Counted from the stretch's first letter, positions 41,854-53,840 are shown. The stretch is 64,000 nucleotides of DNA from Haliclona indistincta (GCA_964017065.1 OZ024792.1:6009754-6073753), one strand, 5' to 3'. Translations and numbers: made by a program. The notes: generated from the letters alone by a model not told the origin.

Positions 41854-42808
41854 ATGATGAATCAAGAAAGCATAGACCTCAAGCCCAAGGGGCTGCCTCC
41901 TGGATGGCGCAGGGAAGTGGTCATTAGAAAAAACGGGATGTCAGCTGGGAAGACAGACGTGTATTATTATAGGTGAAACAACATCTAAGGTGTTACAACT
42001 ATAATTTTTATACTCACTTTATTTTCCTTCTAGTCCATGTGGCAAGAAGTTTCGCTCAAAGCCGCAGATAGCGAGATTTCTAGGCGACCATGCAGATCTG
42101 ACATGTTTTGATTTTAGTCGAGCTGGATCACTAGGTGAGCGACGGAGGGCGGCAAGAGACAGGAATCCAACCGCAAGGAGAGACCTAAAACAGACACCAC
42201 CACCACCAGCAGTGAGACCACTCAGTAACGCACCTCTACGCCCCTCAGGCCCAATCCGCAGGACCTGTGGGGTCATCAAGCTTCCAGTGACCGTGGTACC
42301 ATCACTAAACAACTCGAGCAACAACCCACAGAACAACTCCGGCGGGGACCAGAAGCAGGCGACCCTATCCCTCATTGTGCAGTCATTGTGGGAGCGCCGG
42401 TTATCAGGAGTCATGCCTCACGATCACTCTACAGGCAAGGAGCTCTCTAGAACCCACTCCCCTCTACCAGAGCTCTACCAGTCTCTCCCACCTGACCTCT
42501 CCCACTCCCCTAGACCACAGTCAACCATTCCTAGTCTGTTGAACAGCTCGGCAGCACCAATCAGCGGTGCTGGTCATCACCAAATTCTTCCCACACCTCC
42601 TTCTCTCAATCACACACCCACGAACAGCATCATGGCTGGCAATCACTCGCACTCTAGTCTAGGTACTGCTAAGCTACTCCCGCAAACAAATCACCAACCT
42701 TCCACCACGTCTCAGTTTGGTAATGTGACGGACAGTGACGTTTTGATGCAAGAGCGAAGAGTAATGCTTATACGACAGCAGCTTCTAGCAGCCCAGCGAG
42801 TTCTGTGA
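41854..42808 (+). CDS. MBD2/3: Methyl-CpG-binding domain protein of the MBD2/3 type
   Basis: Two exons (41854-41972 and 42034-42808) give 297 residues. The MBD is at about 12-75: LPPGWRREVVIRKNGMSAGK, DVYYY, then SPCGKKFRSKPQIARFLG. The intron falls within the MBD, between YYY and SPCG. Downstream are the MBD2/3 features: RRTCGVIKLPVTVVPS (counterpart of the transcription-repression segment), WERRLSGV, SSAAPISG, and a C-terminal helix (QERRVMLIRQQLLAAQRVL). That helix corresponds to the coiled coil that contacts GATAD2/p66 in the NuRD complex. A Pro/Ser/His-rich stretch sits between. The MBD keeps the Arg and Tyr residues (KNGMSAGKTDVYYY) associated with 5mC contact; binding itself is not shown. 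Confidence 0.93.
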
Positions 42809-43612
42809 CATTACGTTATGTCGGTATTAGCCTTCGACTTCTACTGTTACAAATCTTATTTTCCATTTTGAAGAAGTTTATGTTTTGTATGTGACTTTGT
42901 CCCAAATAACTTGTTGCAATTATTTATGGTTTTTGATTACACACTAAGTGCGCTCATATCACCTCTCATCTCCCTTCTCTCTCCCTCTCTCTCATCAATC
43001 TTCACAGCTTCCAATAAAATAATATTTTGTAAGATATTGATCAAGACGAAGAATTCTCATTTCCATTTTTTAATATTGAAAACCAATGCTCTATCGTCAA
43101 GGGCACGACAAGCTACTAAGAAATAGTCCTGTTGAACCTAAGATTGGGGTGGTGTCAACCACAGCTTGGTACAGCCTGATAATTATGCGTGCCAGCCCTG
43201 TACATGCCTTTCGATTATAATTAGCAATCAAAACAAACTGTGGCTATAAATTACTGTGTTAATCGTGTATCTATAATTAGAATAAGCCACGACCTGTGTG
43301 TGTGTACACAATGTTATTCGATGACGCTGTAACGAAATACGGAATGAATCTGGAATGCTTAACAGATATAGTGGTGTTGTAGCCTTGCATTAACACACAC
43401 AACAACACTGTTGGAACATGAGATCGATTGCGTATAGGGCAAGAACCGTTTTGATACAAGCGATCATAAATACGACGAAATATTACACAAATAAAGAGTG
43501 AAAATATGTGAATAATGATGATTGCGGGTGATATTAAAATTGCATAGTCATAACACAACTGATTAGAATGTGTGAGTGCAAGAGACGTGTCAATGATGAT
43601 GTAATGATGACA
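42809..43612. other. Convergent 3' region between MBD2/3 and the PUB-tyrosine kinase gene
   Basis: AT-rich with an AATAAAAT at about 43014 (possible MBD2/3 polyadenylation signal). A 93-codon minus-strand frame at 43277-43558 lacks splice or family support and is not called. Confidence 0.45.
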
Positions 43613-46600
43613 TCATGCAGCATATGTGTCCTGTATGTTCCATGTTGTTTGTCTTGTGTTGTCATGATAGTAATACACACGCCCACCAGTGGTGCTCACA
43701 ACTGACCATCCCTTGCCAGGCTGAGGGGACTATATGAGAGAGAGAGGGGGAAATCATCGTTTCTCAAAATCAGCTAAAATATGTAGACATTGTAGTGATT
43801 CAGTGGGTTTGCATACCTGTTGTGACATTTCTAAAACTTCGCTGTATTCCCAAGTACTGACTCCGGATGATGTGTTGAAGAAGAAATATCGCCTGCTGTT
43901 CTGACAGTACCCTCTCTCCCAACCAGCTGGAAGAGCCTGGAGAAAAAGAGGATTAGATAGTGAGGTAGCAGGATTAGATTTGTCTAACCTGCGAGAGATC
44001 TTCGACTGAGCAGCTAGCACTTGACGAAGCACTGCTGTCAAAAAGCTCCGAGCTCACTGATGAACTACTGCCCGTCTGATTATACAGTTTGTCTCCTGTT
44101 TGTTTGGTCTTATTGACAGTGAGCCCATCACTGGAGCTTGTCTCCTCTGAGGAAGATTGGTAACCAGATGACGATTGATCAGCTGGAATCAGAGCAGAAT
44201 TAGAGCGATGGATGAGTGGAGAAGGAGAAGAGCTAATGGGATATCCATAAGTGATCTTGTCTCTTTGTAGGTTTGCCGTGCGAGAAAGAGTCGAGCTACG
44301 TCGCGGCGGTAGAGGAGATAAGTTACGATGAGGCGGGATTGGCGGGCATTGGTCAGGGCCTGCGTAGTCTCTCGGCATACAATCAGTTATGTTTGATGAT
44401 TCTGAAGCTGTCCTAAGCAAAGCAGACCGCTTGGCTGGTCGGGGTGACCCTGGAATAGAGCTTGGTGGTGAAGGACAGCCGAGCAAAATTCGTTGGACAG
44501 GTGGGTGGTTTGTGGGGGTCTTATGCCGAGGGAATGGAGACAGAGGAGGAGGAGGTGGTGGAAGGGAGGGAGTAGGAGTCGGTGTAGAGGTTGGTGGAAA
44601 TGGTTTCATTGCAAGGTAGTCTTCTCCCTCGCTGATCGGTGAAGGAATAGAGTAGGAGCTTGAGCCGACTGCAGTGTGCCGTGGTGACTGCATGACAATG
44701 TACTCGTCTAAATCAAGGTTGAGAGAGGATCCATTGCTGTCCATACTGGAGACACTGGGAGCACGATTGAATCGGATACCTCGCTGGAGTGAGTTGGCTC
44801 GTTTGGGCGGCAGAGAGGGTGGAGGGTCTCGCGGTGGAAGAGGAGGAGCTGAATGCTCTCTAGTTCTAGGAGGAAGAGGAGGCACTGGTTCAAATATTTT
44901 GTCTTCTTCACAGCCGTCTGGCTGGTCTCTGGAGTCGGGTTCAGTATAAAGACTGTGGATGACATTGTTGTCTTCGCAGCATCGACTAAGCTGAGAACCG
45001 TTGACTCCGGACTTGTGTAGCAAAATCAGTCTCTTGAGAGCAATGTAGGCACTCTCCCTGCACTTGTTGCCGCTGATGATGTGTTCGCACTTTATTTCAC
45101 GAACCACTCGCTCCACTCCAGTCACCCACTCCCAATGATCGGTCGGCATGTCAGCTCGTAGCACAAACGCACCTTCATTTGTGTAAAATCTGATAGAGAA
45201 CTCAGCACCTTCTTTCATGCTCCGAGGGTTAGTGATACGAACGCTGTGACACTCTGATAACTTCAAGAGAGTGACCGGTCTTCCCTCGATCACAGACTGG
45301 ACCAGTCCAGAGCTCTTCAACACACTCCAACTTCTGCCATAGTTTATCGGTACAGTAGTTCTAGCAGGTACCGGTTGTCCCAGCTTGAGGTTCATCATCG
45401 GTTGGAGAGGACTGAGATTGTCACATTCAGGTGGAAATTTGAGGCAAGACAGGAACCCAGCGTTGAATACGGTACCTCCACCGTCCTGCAGGAGGATGGG
45501 TGAGGGATCGAGGGCAGTAGATGAGGAGATAGCTTCAACCCATCGCAACATGTCGGGCTTGTCAGTTGAGGAGAAGAGGAATGACTCTGGTTTGTCACAG
45601 TCTGACAGCTCCACTCTGAAATAATTGCTGCAGGGAACAACAAGTCACAAGTGAGCAATATTCCGACTAACACACTAACCTGTATTTTTCTGAAAGCGGT
45701 GCTACAGTGCATGAGCGAAGATTAAGATCACATACGTACTGTTTGACAGCCTCGTCCTCATCCTGGTCATAACAGAGGAGAGAGGACCCATCCAGCACAC
45801 ACCAGTATTGGTGCCATTCCGAACAGCTCTTGGGCTTGACAGCTCCTTTACTGCAGGCACTCTTGAGCAGGTAACCACGAGTAAGCCGATCAAATGATGA
45901 CGGCTGTATTGATCAAATGGTATAGTTAGTCATAACAATTTCTCAAATATCATAATTTACATGCTCAGATTTTTGTTAGTGCTATTCACTTACATTCTGT
46001 TTGATAGAGTTTGATAGGTTCTCTACTGACATCCCAGAGTTGTAACCGCACAGGACAAACAGCGCGGAAGATGAGGCCGAGCTCTTGATGGAGAGTATCC
46101 TCTCGTCAGCATTCAGCAGTCGACTGGACATGTTACTGGACTCGTCCAGCAATGCAATGGCGTAACTAGAAAGAGAGAGAGTGGATTACAGAGTGATTTG
46201 CAGTTGGTTGCTGTGACTCACGATTTTGGATCTAGGTCAGCTTTGCTGATTCTGTTCAGAGCTAGCTGAATGACCTCCATTACTGTGGTCTTCTTGGCAC
46301 ACACTACAGTAGTGCGATGAACAGAGGGCATGACCAGAGAGGTGTACAGCCTCACCAACTCACCGCCCTGATAACAATACACAGTGAAGATTATTTCACG
46401 GCTACAAGTATAATCTGTACCTTGTTAGCTATTGAGAAAAAGTTCAGTTCTTTCACTTTTGAAATTTTCTTGTTGTTAGGTTTCTTGTCCTTGCTTTGAG
46501 AAGCGTCCTCAGTGGGTATAGGTGGGAGGGGCCTCATTGCTCTGGCGTCTATACTACTAGGGCACTGGAGCCTCTTCTCAAGAGGAGCAAGAAGGGTTGT

Positions 46601-47320
46601 GACAATGGCAGGAAAGAGTGGACGGCTGGTAGGCCGAGAGTTCCAACAGCGAGTCATGATAGTGTACAATTCATCTGAGCAGCTAGGAGGCTGAGGGAGT
46701 CTGTAACCATCGACAACCTGTTTGGGAATAAATGATCAGGTCAGCTTGAAGTGTGAGTGACCAACTGACCTTGTTCCTAACCTCAGTGTTGCTGAGGTTA
46801 GCATACGGCACAGAACCGGAGGTGAAGAACTCGTACATTAAAACACCATAGCTCCTGTAATAAGATTACAGCATCATCCAAGTCTGTAGTGAGATTATAA
46901 GCTCTTACCAGACATCAGAATGCTTGGATAGGGTAGACTGCTGCAGAACCTCGGGAGCTGCCCAGCGCAAGTTTAGTGAATTATCTTTCGATCCGGTCAT
47001 TTCACACATATAGCTACCATCAACACAGCTTTGACTGAAGTCACAGATCTTTACTTCTCCACTAGCAGATACTAAAATGTGCAGTGGAGTTAAGGATAGT
47101 ACTGAAAAGAATACACAAAAAGATAGGTTTGGGTTAAGTGTGAGAGGATATATTATGAGCAGCTAGGTCACAGTGGAGTATGTCTTGTGAGTGGATGTAA
47201 AGCATTCCATCAGCAACCTGACGAACATATTGGAACAACTGTAGCTCAGTGAGCTCCTGTTTGTGGAGAATATCCAGCATTGTGTGAGGAACCAGTTCCT
47301 AGAGAGAGACAGAGAGAGAC

Positions 47321-47359
<39 letters not shown>

Positions 47360-48535
47360 GAGTGAGTGAGAGAGCATGATGTCACTAGTAAATTATGGGA
47401 AAGTCAGTCAGTTGTTTTTGTAGCATGAAAGGCTATGGGAGTGTCTTAACTTGTGACCTATTGCCTCTCATTAGTGACCCTAGCTTACCAAGAGGATGGA
47501 GTTAGGTTCGGCAGACAGAGTTGCTCCAACAAGCTGAATCACATTTGGGTGATCGAGTTTACTGCAGAAAAAATAATCACTCACTGACTCATTCATTCCG
47601 AATGCATTTACATAAGAATGTCCAGCTCTCTTCTGAAAGCTTCTTTTGCGCCTGCTGAGCAATCTGGCTTCAGTGTCTTAATAGCTACGTCCTTGTTATC
47701 AAATCTACCCGAGAAGATGTCTCCGTATTTGCAAATGCTCAATACTCTCGAGTAGTGAATGGCTGTAGTGGGTATGTCCCATCCCTGAGGTATGCCGGTT
47801 TGGTGGCGGCAGAAAATGAGCTTTCTGACACAGGTTTGAAGCTGCTCAATGTCCTCGTCACCCATTCTCAGCACATAGCTGTCCTCCTGTGAACGGGAAA
47901 TTACAGAGTGTCACACGCTGTCATCTTGTGCGAAAAAATTTGATATTATTAACTTGAAAGAATCTCAAGAATGTGTCGATTAATGTCGCACACTAGGTGC
48001 ATGCACACTCAAAAAATAACAGCTTGTAACACAGTTGCTAGGCAACCTTTGTAATGCTCAGTGACCGACCAAAAGAAAGGAATCTACACATACCAACTGG
48101 TAGAACAAAGAAATGACTAAATCAATTGGTTTGCTTATTGTAAAATAGCATACTTGAAAGATACAGCACAAATTATTAATTTATCATTGCTATGTACACG
48201 AGTGCGATTCAATACTTAGCAAGGTAAACAGCTCACTCTCTTCTCAAAGCCAACAGCCATCAAGACTCCCACAACGTCTGGATTGCAGAGGAGCTGCAAA
48301 GAGTAGAACAATGTTAAATTACTCGCAATACAAACAGCATCACAATGATAGCACAAGTGCATTATAAACTAGTGGTGTATCTAAGCATAACATCACTCAC
48401 TTTTGCTCCAATGCGAAGCCTGCGGTACTTCTCGTTGAACGGATCGTCCAGAATATTGTATATGAGCGCAATCAGAATCCGAGACGAGTAGAGAAACTCT
48501 TCACCTTGCGAGAGATTTCGAATCGCTGTCTCCAT
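43613..48535 (-). CDS. PUB - tyrosine kinase - RA - PH - PH-like - Pro-rich/YxxM - WW - WW multidomain protein
   Basis: Fourteen exons sum to 3648 nt, 1215 residues: 48535-48401, 48293-48237, 47886-47612, 47561-47489, 47298-47152, 47078-46909, 46854-46770, 46717-46421, 46367-46222, 46165-45994, 45903-45680, 45627-43989, 43936-43817 and 43720-43613. Residues 1-95 are a PUB domain (NEKYRRLRIGAK, GVLMAVGFEKR), which in other proteins binds p97/VCP tails. At 110-350 is a tyrosine-type kinase: VAIK (Lys134), Glu151, HCDLAAHN (222-229), DFS (242-244) and RWAAPE (267-272). At 414-505 is a Ras-association-like domain, at 520-630 a PH domain (YWCVLDGSSLLCY) and at 673-773 a second PH-like fold. The tail has PxxP runs and YIVM and YLAM motifs (about 903 and 931, p85-binding type). 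Residues 1143-1174 and 1184-1210 are WW domains. No signal peptide or membrane helix was seen, so it is probably cytosolic. It resembles a kinase fused to a Gab/IRS-like docking protein. Confidence 0.88.
47079..47151 (-). other. U12-type AT-AC intron in the PUB-tyrosine kinase gene
   Basis: Exon 5 ends CTAGCTGCTCATAAT and exon 6 begins ATTTTAGTATCTGC; no GT donor is available. The 73-nt intron starts ATATCCTC, near the U12 consensus ATATCCTT. It contains TCCTTAAC, the U12 branch-site consensus, about 10 nt before the terminal AC. Splicing here keeps the catalytic loop in frame (HCDLAAHN-ILVSASGEV). Confidence 0.88.
47301..47360 (-). repeat. (GA)n tract, (TC)n on the kinase gene's sense strand
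   Basis: It lies directly upstream, in gene orientation, of the exon 5 acceptor at 47298/47299. Confidence 0.9.
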
Positions 48536-49073
48536 TTTTAGTGGTCTTTCTCTGCTGTTGTTTACCGGATAGTTCGGCTCCAGCGCTGGGGGAATGGTCC
48601 ACTGCGAGCTTAGACTCCGCAGGTTTGTTTATGAGCGCCAGAAAATAAGTAACACGCGGTAAGGGCGGGGCGATTGGAACAACCGACCAATCAGATTAGC
48701 GTAGACTCGTGGGGAAAAAACCTCATTTTTACGCGACTCAATAGAGCTAAAAACAACACTGACGCCCACCAAAAACAAAGCGACGCAATACAGGTTTTCC
48801 AAGATCTTGCAACAATCAACCGTCAACGGCCGACCGTGAACGAGGACTACGCATGCGCAATGTGATCTCAAGAGGAACAGATGCAGATCTCTTGTGACAG
48901 CTAGGCAGCTCAAATCGCGGTGGAAGGAAGTACATGTAGTAGACGTCTACTTCTAACTTCTCTGTGGGGTGTACACAGTTGTTATCTTCCCACAAGCAGA
49001 GTTACGAACACGCATGTGCGCGACGCTTGACGGTACAGAATTGCAAGATCTCGGAAAACCGCTGTAGTAACAA
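48536..49073. promoter_or_regulatory. Spacer with CpG-containing NRF1-like motifs
   Basis: The 538 bp between the AFG2A stop and the PUB-kinase start (both minus) holds GCATGCGC (48851-48858) and GCATGTGCGC (about 49012-49021). Both resemble NRF1 sites. It probably contains the kinase promoter and the AFG2A 3'UTR. No ORF is supported. Confidence 0.4.
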
Positions 49074-52000
49074 CTATTCAGTCTGTCTCTGGTAGTCCTC
49101 ATAGTACTGCAGCATGGCGGAATCTGTCCGAGGCTTCAAGTGACTCAGAGCCTCTGTGAAATGTCTCATATGCAGTCGCTCAGCTGACATACTCTCATGC
49201 ATTGCACATAGCCCAGCTTCTTGAAATAATGACACAACCTAATGAGCAGAAGAAATAAATTTCGGAATTCAATTTTAATTTTGTTACCTCAGCTCCTGAG
49301 AAACCTTCAGTTCTACTAACTAATTCATCCACCTCCACATCCTCACTTGTGGGTGTCTTACGAAACTGTAACTGAAAATATCAAATGATAGTGGTCACAT
49401 AGACATTCTGAATCTCTTCAGAAAAACAAACCAACTTTCATGATCTCTCTCCTTGTCTGGTTACTAGGCAAGGGCACATAGATTAACCTGTCAATACGAC
49501 CAGGACGCAACAAGGCCTGGGGCAAAGAAACACTAAAAAGCTCCATTGAAAGAGCAGAGTAAACCAACCTTGTCAATCATGTCGGGGCGGTTGGTAGCCG
49601 CTACTATCAGAACATCACAGAGACCCTCCACTCCGTCCATTTCTGTTAGAAGCTGAGCCAGCACACGATCGCCGACCTTTGACCCTTCCCTACAGAAAAC
49701 AGCCAAAGTCTGCAAAGGGCACTGTTACAGTTGCTCACCCCTTGCGATGGACTGCTAAAGCGTCAATCTCATCGAAGAACACGATAGAAGGAGCAGCTCG
49801 TCGAGCACGACTAAACACCTACAGCAGCATGATTTGTATCTTAGCCTCTTCTCTCTCACTAACCTGCCTAACAGCTCTCTCAGAGTCTCCAACCCACTTG
49901 CTAAATAGCTCAGGTCCCTAAAACAACTCGTTATGAAGTCAAGTGCATCTGACTAGCTAACATACCTTGACAGAGATGAAGTTGAGACCACTCTCAGTAG
50001 CCAAAGCTCTGGCTATCATAGTCTTGCTACAACCTGGGGGACCGTACAGCAACACTCCACGTGGCGCCTTGATTCCTAACCTCTTGTAAACCTGGGATGA
50101 AACAACAGAGGGGACTAAAGCCTTGTTTAGCAATTAGCATTACCTCAGGATGCTTTAGAGGTCTATCTACAGAATCTCTTAGCTTGTCTTTGATCTCCTC
50201 TTCACCTCCAATATCAGACCAAAGCACCTGTACACACATGAACTGAACATCACCACATGAGTCAGACAGCACTGAATGGTCTTCACAGGGACTCTGTAAA
50301 CTAGTTTGGAAAGCTTCATGGGAGGAGACTAATGGAATGTGCCGTCCCTGACCTACTTTAGCTAACCAATGGGTGTTGCCAGAGTGACCAATGAAAAAGG
50401 AAAACACATTCTAACTAATTAGCAAGATTCTGTGAAGTGCACTGGAAATATGAAAGCTAAGACTTGATGTGAAATGACACTCTGTGAACAACCTAAAATT
50501 CCCACAGGCGACTATGCGAACAATCGAGGATGTCCTCTGGCGTGTGTTGCGGTGGTATGAGCGCGTGTGGGTGGGTGACCATAAAAGAAAAGCGCTAAAG
50601 TGAGACTTGTGTTCTTTGTGCATGAAACAATTTGTTCATGACATTGCCGCATTGAACAACATTCCAACGGACTAGACACCAAGTACCTTGACTACCACAC
50701 TTTAGAGATGTTTATAACTAGTGGATAGTATCACGGGTTTTAAATGGGGACACCACCATGCGTGATGGGGGACACCACCATGCGTAATGTAGGAGACATG
50801 TTGACTTACTTTAGGTACTTCAACAGCTACCTCCCGCATAGCACTGGGGCGCACTACATGAAGAGCGCCCATCATGTCATCTTTAGTGATGGACACCTGA
50901 CCAACAGCACCCCTTAGGGATTCCTGGGTTACTGCACCCGATACTCTCCACAGAGCTAAGCGGTGAGCTTCCTGACACACTGCCTTGAGATCAGCTCCTA
51001 CATAGCCATGAGCAACTCGCGACACTTGCTCAACCTCGTCCACAGTCAGCAAGTGCTCTCTGCCTTGGAGGAAGATCGTTAATATCTCTTTCCTGTCCAA
51101 TACAGTTGGGGCAGGAATCTCCACTTCACTGTCGAATCGACCAGGTCTGCGTAAACTGGGGTCAATAGATTCCAGTCTGTTAGTGGTAGCTAATAGCACG
51201 ACGTGCTGTGGTAGAGAGGGGAGTGTGTCCAATACATTGAGCAGAGCTGCACTGGCTCTTCGCTCAGCTTCGGAAGAGCTGGTCTCGCGTTGCTGCGGAC
51301 AAAGCAAGTCGATATCGTCCACTACCACGAGACTAGGGGCTTGCTGTTGAGCCTCAGATATCACTTTCTTCAGCTTTGCAGTGCACTCCTCGCCACTGAC
51401 TAGAAGATCAGCTGCTGATAAAAATGATCGATGACAGCTGACCTCACCTAGAAGAGCCCTTGCTAACAGCGTCTTGCCTACTCCAGCCAGTCCATGAAGA
51501 ATAACACCGCGAGGGAACTCTATACCAGCACTCGTCAGCTCAGGAATAGTCAATGGACTAACAACCAGCTTCCTTAGCTGCTCAACTTGAACCTTCAACC
51601 CGCCAATGGCTGACAATGATGGAAGATTATCCAAAGCTTTGTCAGACGATTCCTCTGCGAAATGAAGTTTGGTAAAAACATTCACTTTACCCACGACCGG
51701 TAGATGAGAGCAATGGAGTACATTATTAGAGGGAGATGGTGATGTTACAATGGCGTCATGTCGACTGTAAGATGGAGTGGAACAATCAGGGCTGGTAGGT
51801 GTCTCTTCAGCTACGGAGCCATTGAGTGAGAGGTTAGCAACACCATTCACCAAGAAGCTATTGTCTTCACGAGATGATGACACTGTCACACGGACCACGT
51901 CAAACAACTGTTCTTCACCGTGGAACGAAACCACCAGCACGTTGCCTTCACATAGGATGATCCCCTCTACAAAGAGAGAAGAATCATAGTCTTCAATAGA

Positions 52001-52808
52001 GATTCAGCAATGTCTTACGAACCAAATTTCTGAAGAAAGTAACACTCAAATGCTGCATCCAATGGATATCTTGAACTGGAACTAAAAAGAGAGATTTGAA
52101 GTTTTTAGAAGTTTCGTTATTTTTACCGAGGCTTGAGGAGTAGTTCAGTAGCTTTTGGCACCTTAGGAGCAGCGTGAACACTCACAAGATCACCCTCATC
52201 CGCTCCAGTGTTCATTAGCACAGAGCTAGCGGCAGCCATCACTGTGTGTGATAGAGTGGGTGTGAATGAGTGATGCGTGGTTGTGATACTGTATCTTGTG
52301 CGTCAAATATTAGCACAATGTCTGTATGCATGTTACCATCAATATCCAGACTGCTCATCGGCCATACTTTACACACAGCAGCTTGTGGTTTCTGTAAACA
52401 ATGAGTTCAAGTGAGTGAGTTAGTGAGATTGAGAGTGACCTCCTTTGCTGTGCATTGTATGATCACAGACTGACTGATGGTCAGGCTGCACACCTGCATG
52501 GTGTCAGGATGGAGATACACGGAGTCACATCTCTGAGGGAGAGGTGAGTCTGAGTAACAAAGAATAATACTGAAGAGAAGCCAAGTTAATTAATATTCAT
52601 TACCATCATTCAATTTACCCACGTGGGTAGCAACCACGCGTGGAATCTTGTCCAGTACAAATCCTCCGATTGCTGCCACGTCCTTGGCTTCGAACGCAAC
52701 GAGGTTGTACTGTTCGACCTTCCAGTTGGGAAGAAGAAGGTCATCATTATCCTGTGACGTCACCCAGCAGTGAGTCTGCTTTTTACGTGGGGTCTTCTTA
52801 CCAGGCAT
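49074..52808 (-). CDS. AFG2A: AFG2A/SPATA5-type AAA+ ATPase
   Basis: Fourteen exons from 52808-52619 to 49238-49074 sum to 2481 nt, 826 residues (human 893). The large exon is 51966-50810. AFG2 (Drg1/SPATA5) releases recycling factors from cytoplasmic pre-60S ribosomes. It has an N-domain (1-290) and two AAA modules. D1 (about 310-560) has a divergent Walker A, GLAGVGKT instead of GPPGTGKT, and a Walker B of VVVDDID with Asp where Glu is usual; the LRRPGRFD second region of homology is kept. Next is the diagnostic link [14 protein letters not shown], then D2 with [20 protein letters not shown] (607 on), [12 protein letters not shown] and [17 protein letters not shown] and the [10 protein letters not shown] link match AFG2A rather than AFG2B/SPATA5L1. 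The start at 52808 is 107 bp from the divergent HAX1-like gene. Confidence 0.92.
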
Positions 52809-52915
52809 ACCGAAAATTCTAAATATCTTCCACTACAAAAATATTGTACTTTGTAGTAAAATATCGACACGCCCAGCTCATACTCGCGTGTTTCATTCCC
52901 CGTGTTTCTCCTGCA
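52809..52915. promoter_or_regulatory. 107-bp bidirectional promoter between AFG2A and the HAX1-like gene
   Basis: Only 107 bp separate the two divergent ATGs. There is a TACTTTGTAGTAAAATA stretch near 52848-52864 but no clear TATA box. Confidence 0.55.
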
Positions 52916-53840
52916 ATGAGCTTCTTCTCTGGGATATTTGGCGATAATTCCCCATTTGGACGGAACTGCCAAGAGGTTGAAACTGACCCTAATGCAGATC
53001 CTTTTGAAAAGTCAGCTCTAGTGACCAGAATGAATGATACCATCCTCTTCATTTCTTTTTAGGGAAATATGCACCACAATGCGTCACTTTGAAGAGAGCT
53101 TCTCAAGATTCCCTGGATTTGGACCACCAATAGAGTATCAAGGTAGCACTGACTCGTCTACAACTCAGTTGATGCTTCTTTCTATCACAGATCATGACGG
53201 CAGCAGCTCAGAGAGGATGATTGATACTCCACAGTCTCGTAGAGATGCAATTCTCACTCCTGAGATCAGAGAGAAGGACAGCAGACGTTCAGACTCACAA
53301 AGAAGAAGAAGAGATATTTGGCAACCATCAACACCTCAAGCTGATCAAAGTAACACTAACACTCTAGCTAGCTCCATGACTTGCCGTATTACAGACCTGG
53401 ACGCACGAGTAGCAGAGAATCCCTCAGCACTAGAAGAGCTGTTACGAAATGACCAAGCTCCAGAACAGCATAGCAGACCACACATTCATTCGCACTCCTC
53501 CAGCGTAATAATATCCACTGTTAGAAAGCCAGATGGAGTAAGTGGATCCGTGTGTGTGTGCTCGTATCGTTGTTATTGATGTTTCTTTAGACTATCGAGC
53601 AAAGAAAGACAGTTAGAGATTCTGATGGTAATGAAGAGGTATGTGCTAAAGATAGATAGATTGCTCCTCCATAAGCTCTAAAACTTCACTTGTTAGGTAA
53701 CAGTATCATACCACCATGATGGCAGCGATGGGACCACAGTATCTATCTATCCTGACGAGAGTGGTAGAATTATATCAGAGAGAGGACCAGGAAGAGGAAT
53801 GCTCGGAAAATTATCAGATTGGTTATCTGGAAATGACTGA
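52916..53840 (+). CDS. HAX1-like protein (HCLS1-associated protein X-1 family)
   Basis: Four exons (52916-53010, 53063-53537, 53591-53638 and 53697-53840) make 762 nt, 253 residues (human HAX1 279). The N-terminus MSFFSGIFGDNSPFG resembles the Phe/Gly-rich start of HAX1. The strongest match is near the C-terminus, across two introns: STVRKPDG joined to TIEQRKTVRDSDGNEE, joined to VTVSYHHDGSDGTTVS. This corresponds to the family's KPDG...EERRTVVDSEGR...TVTRHE segment. The final GRGMLGKLSDWLSGND resembles the ending of HAX1. The middle is low complexity. HAX1 proteins are linked to mitochondria and cell survival; transferring that function is inference. Confidence 0.8.

Noticed and set aside
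43277..43558. 93-codon hydrophobic minus-strand frame downstream of the PUB-kinase stop
   Set aside because: No splice connection, no recognisable family, and it lies in AT-rich probable 3'UTR.
50027..50407. 126-codon minus-strand frame in AFG2A
   Set aside because: It runs through an intron and only overlaps true exons 7 and 8 (50227-50144 and 50091-49966), partly in the wrong frame.
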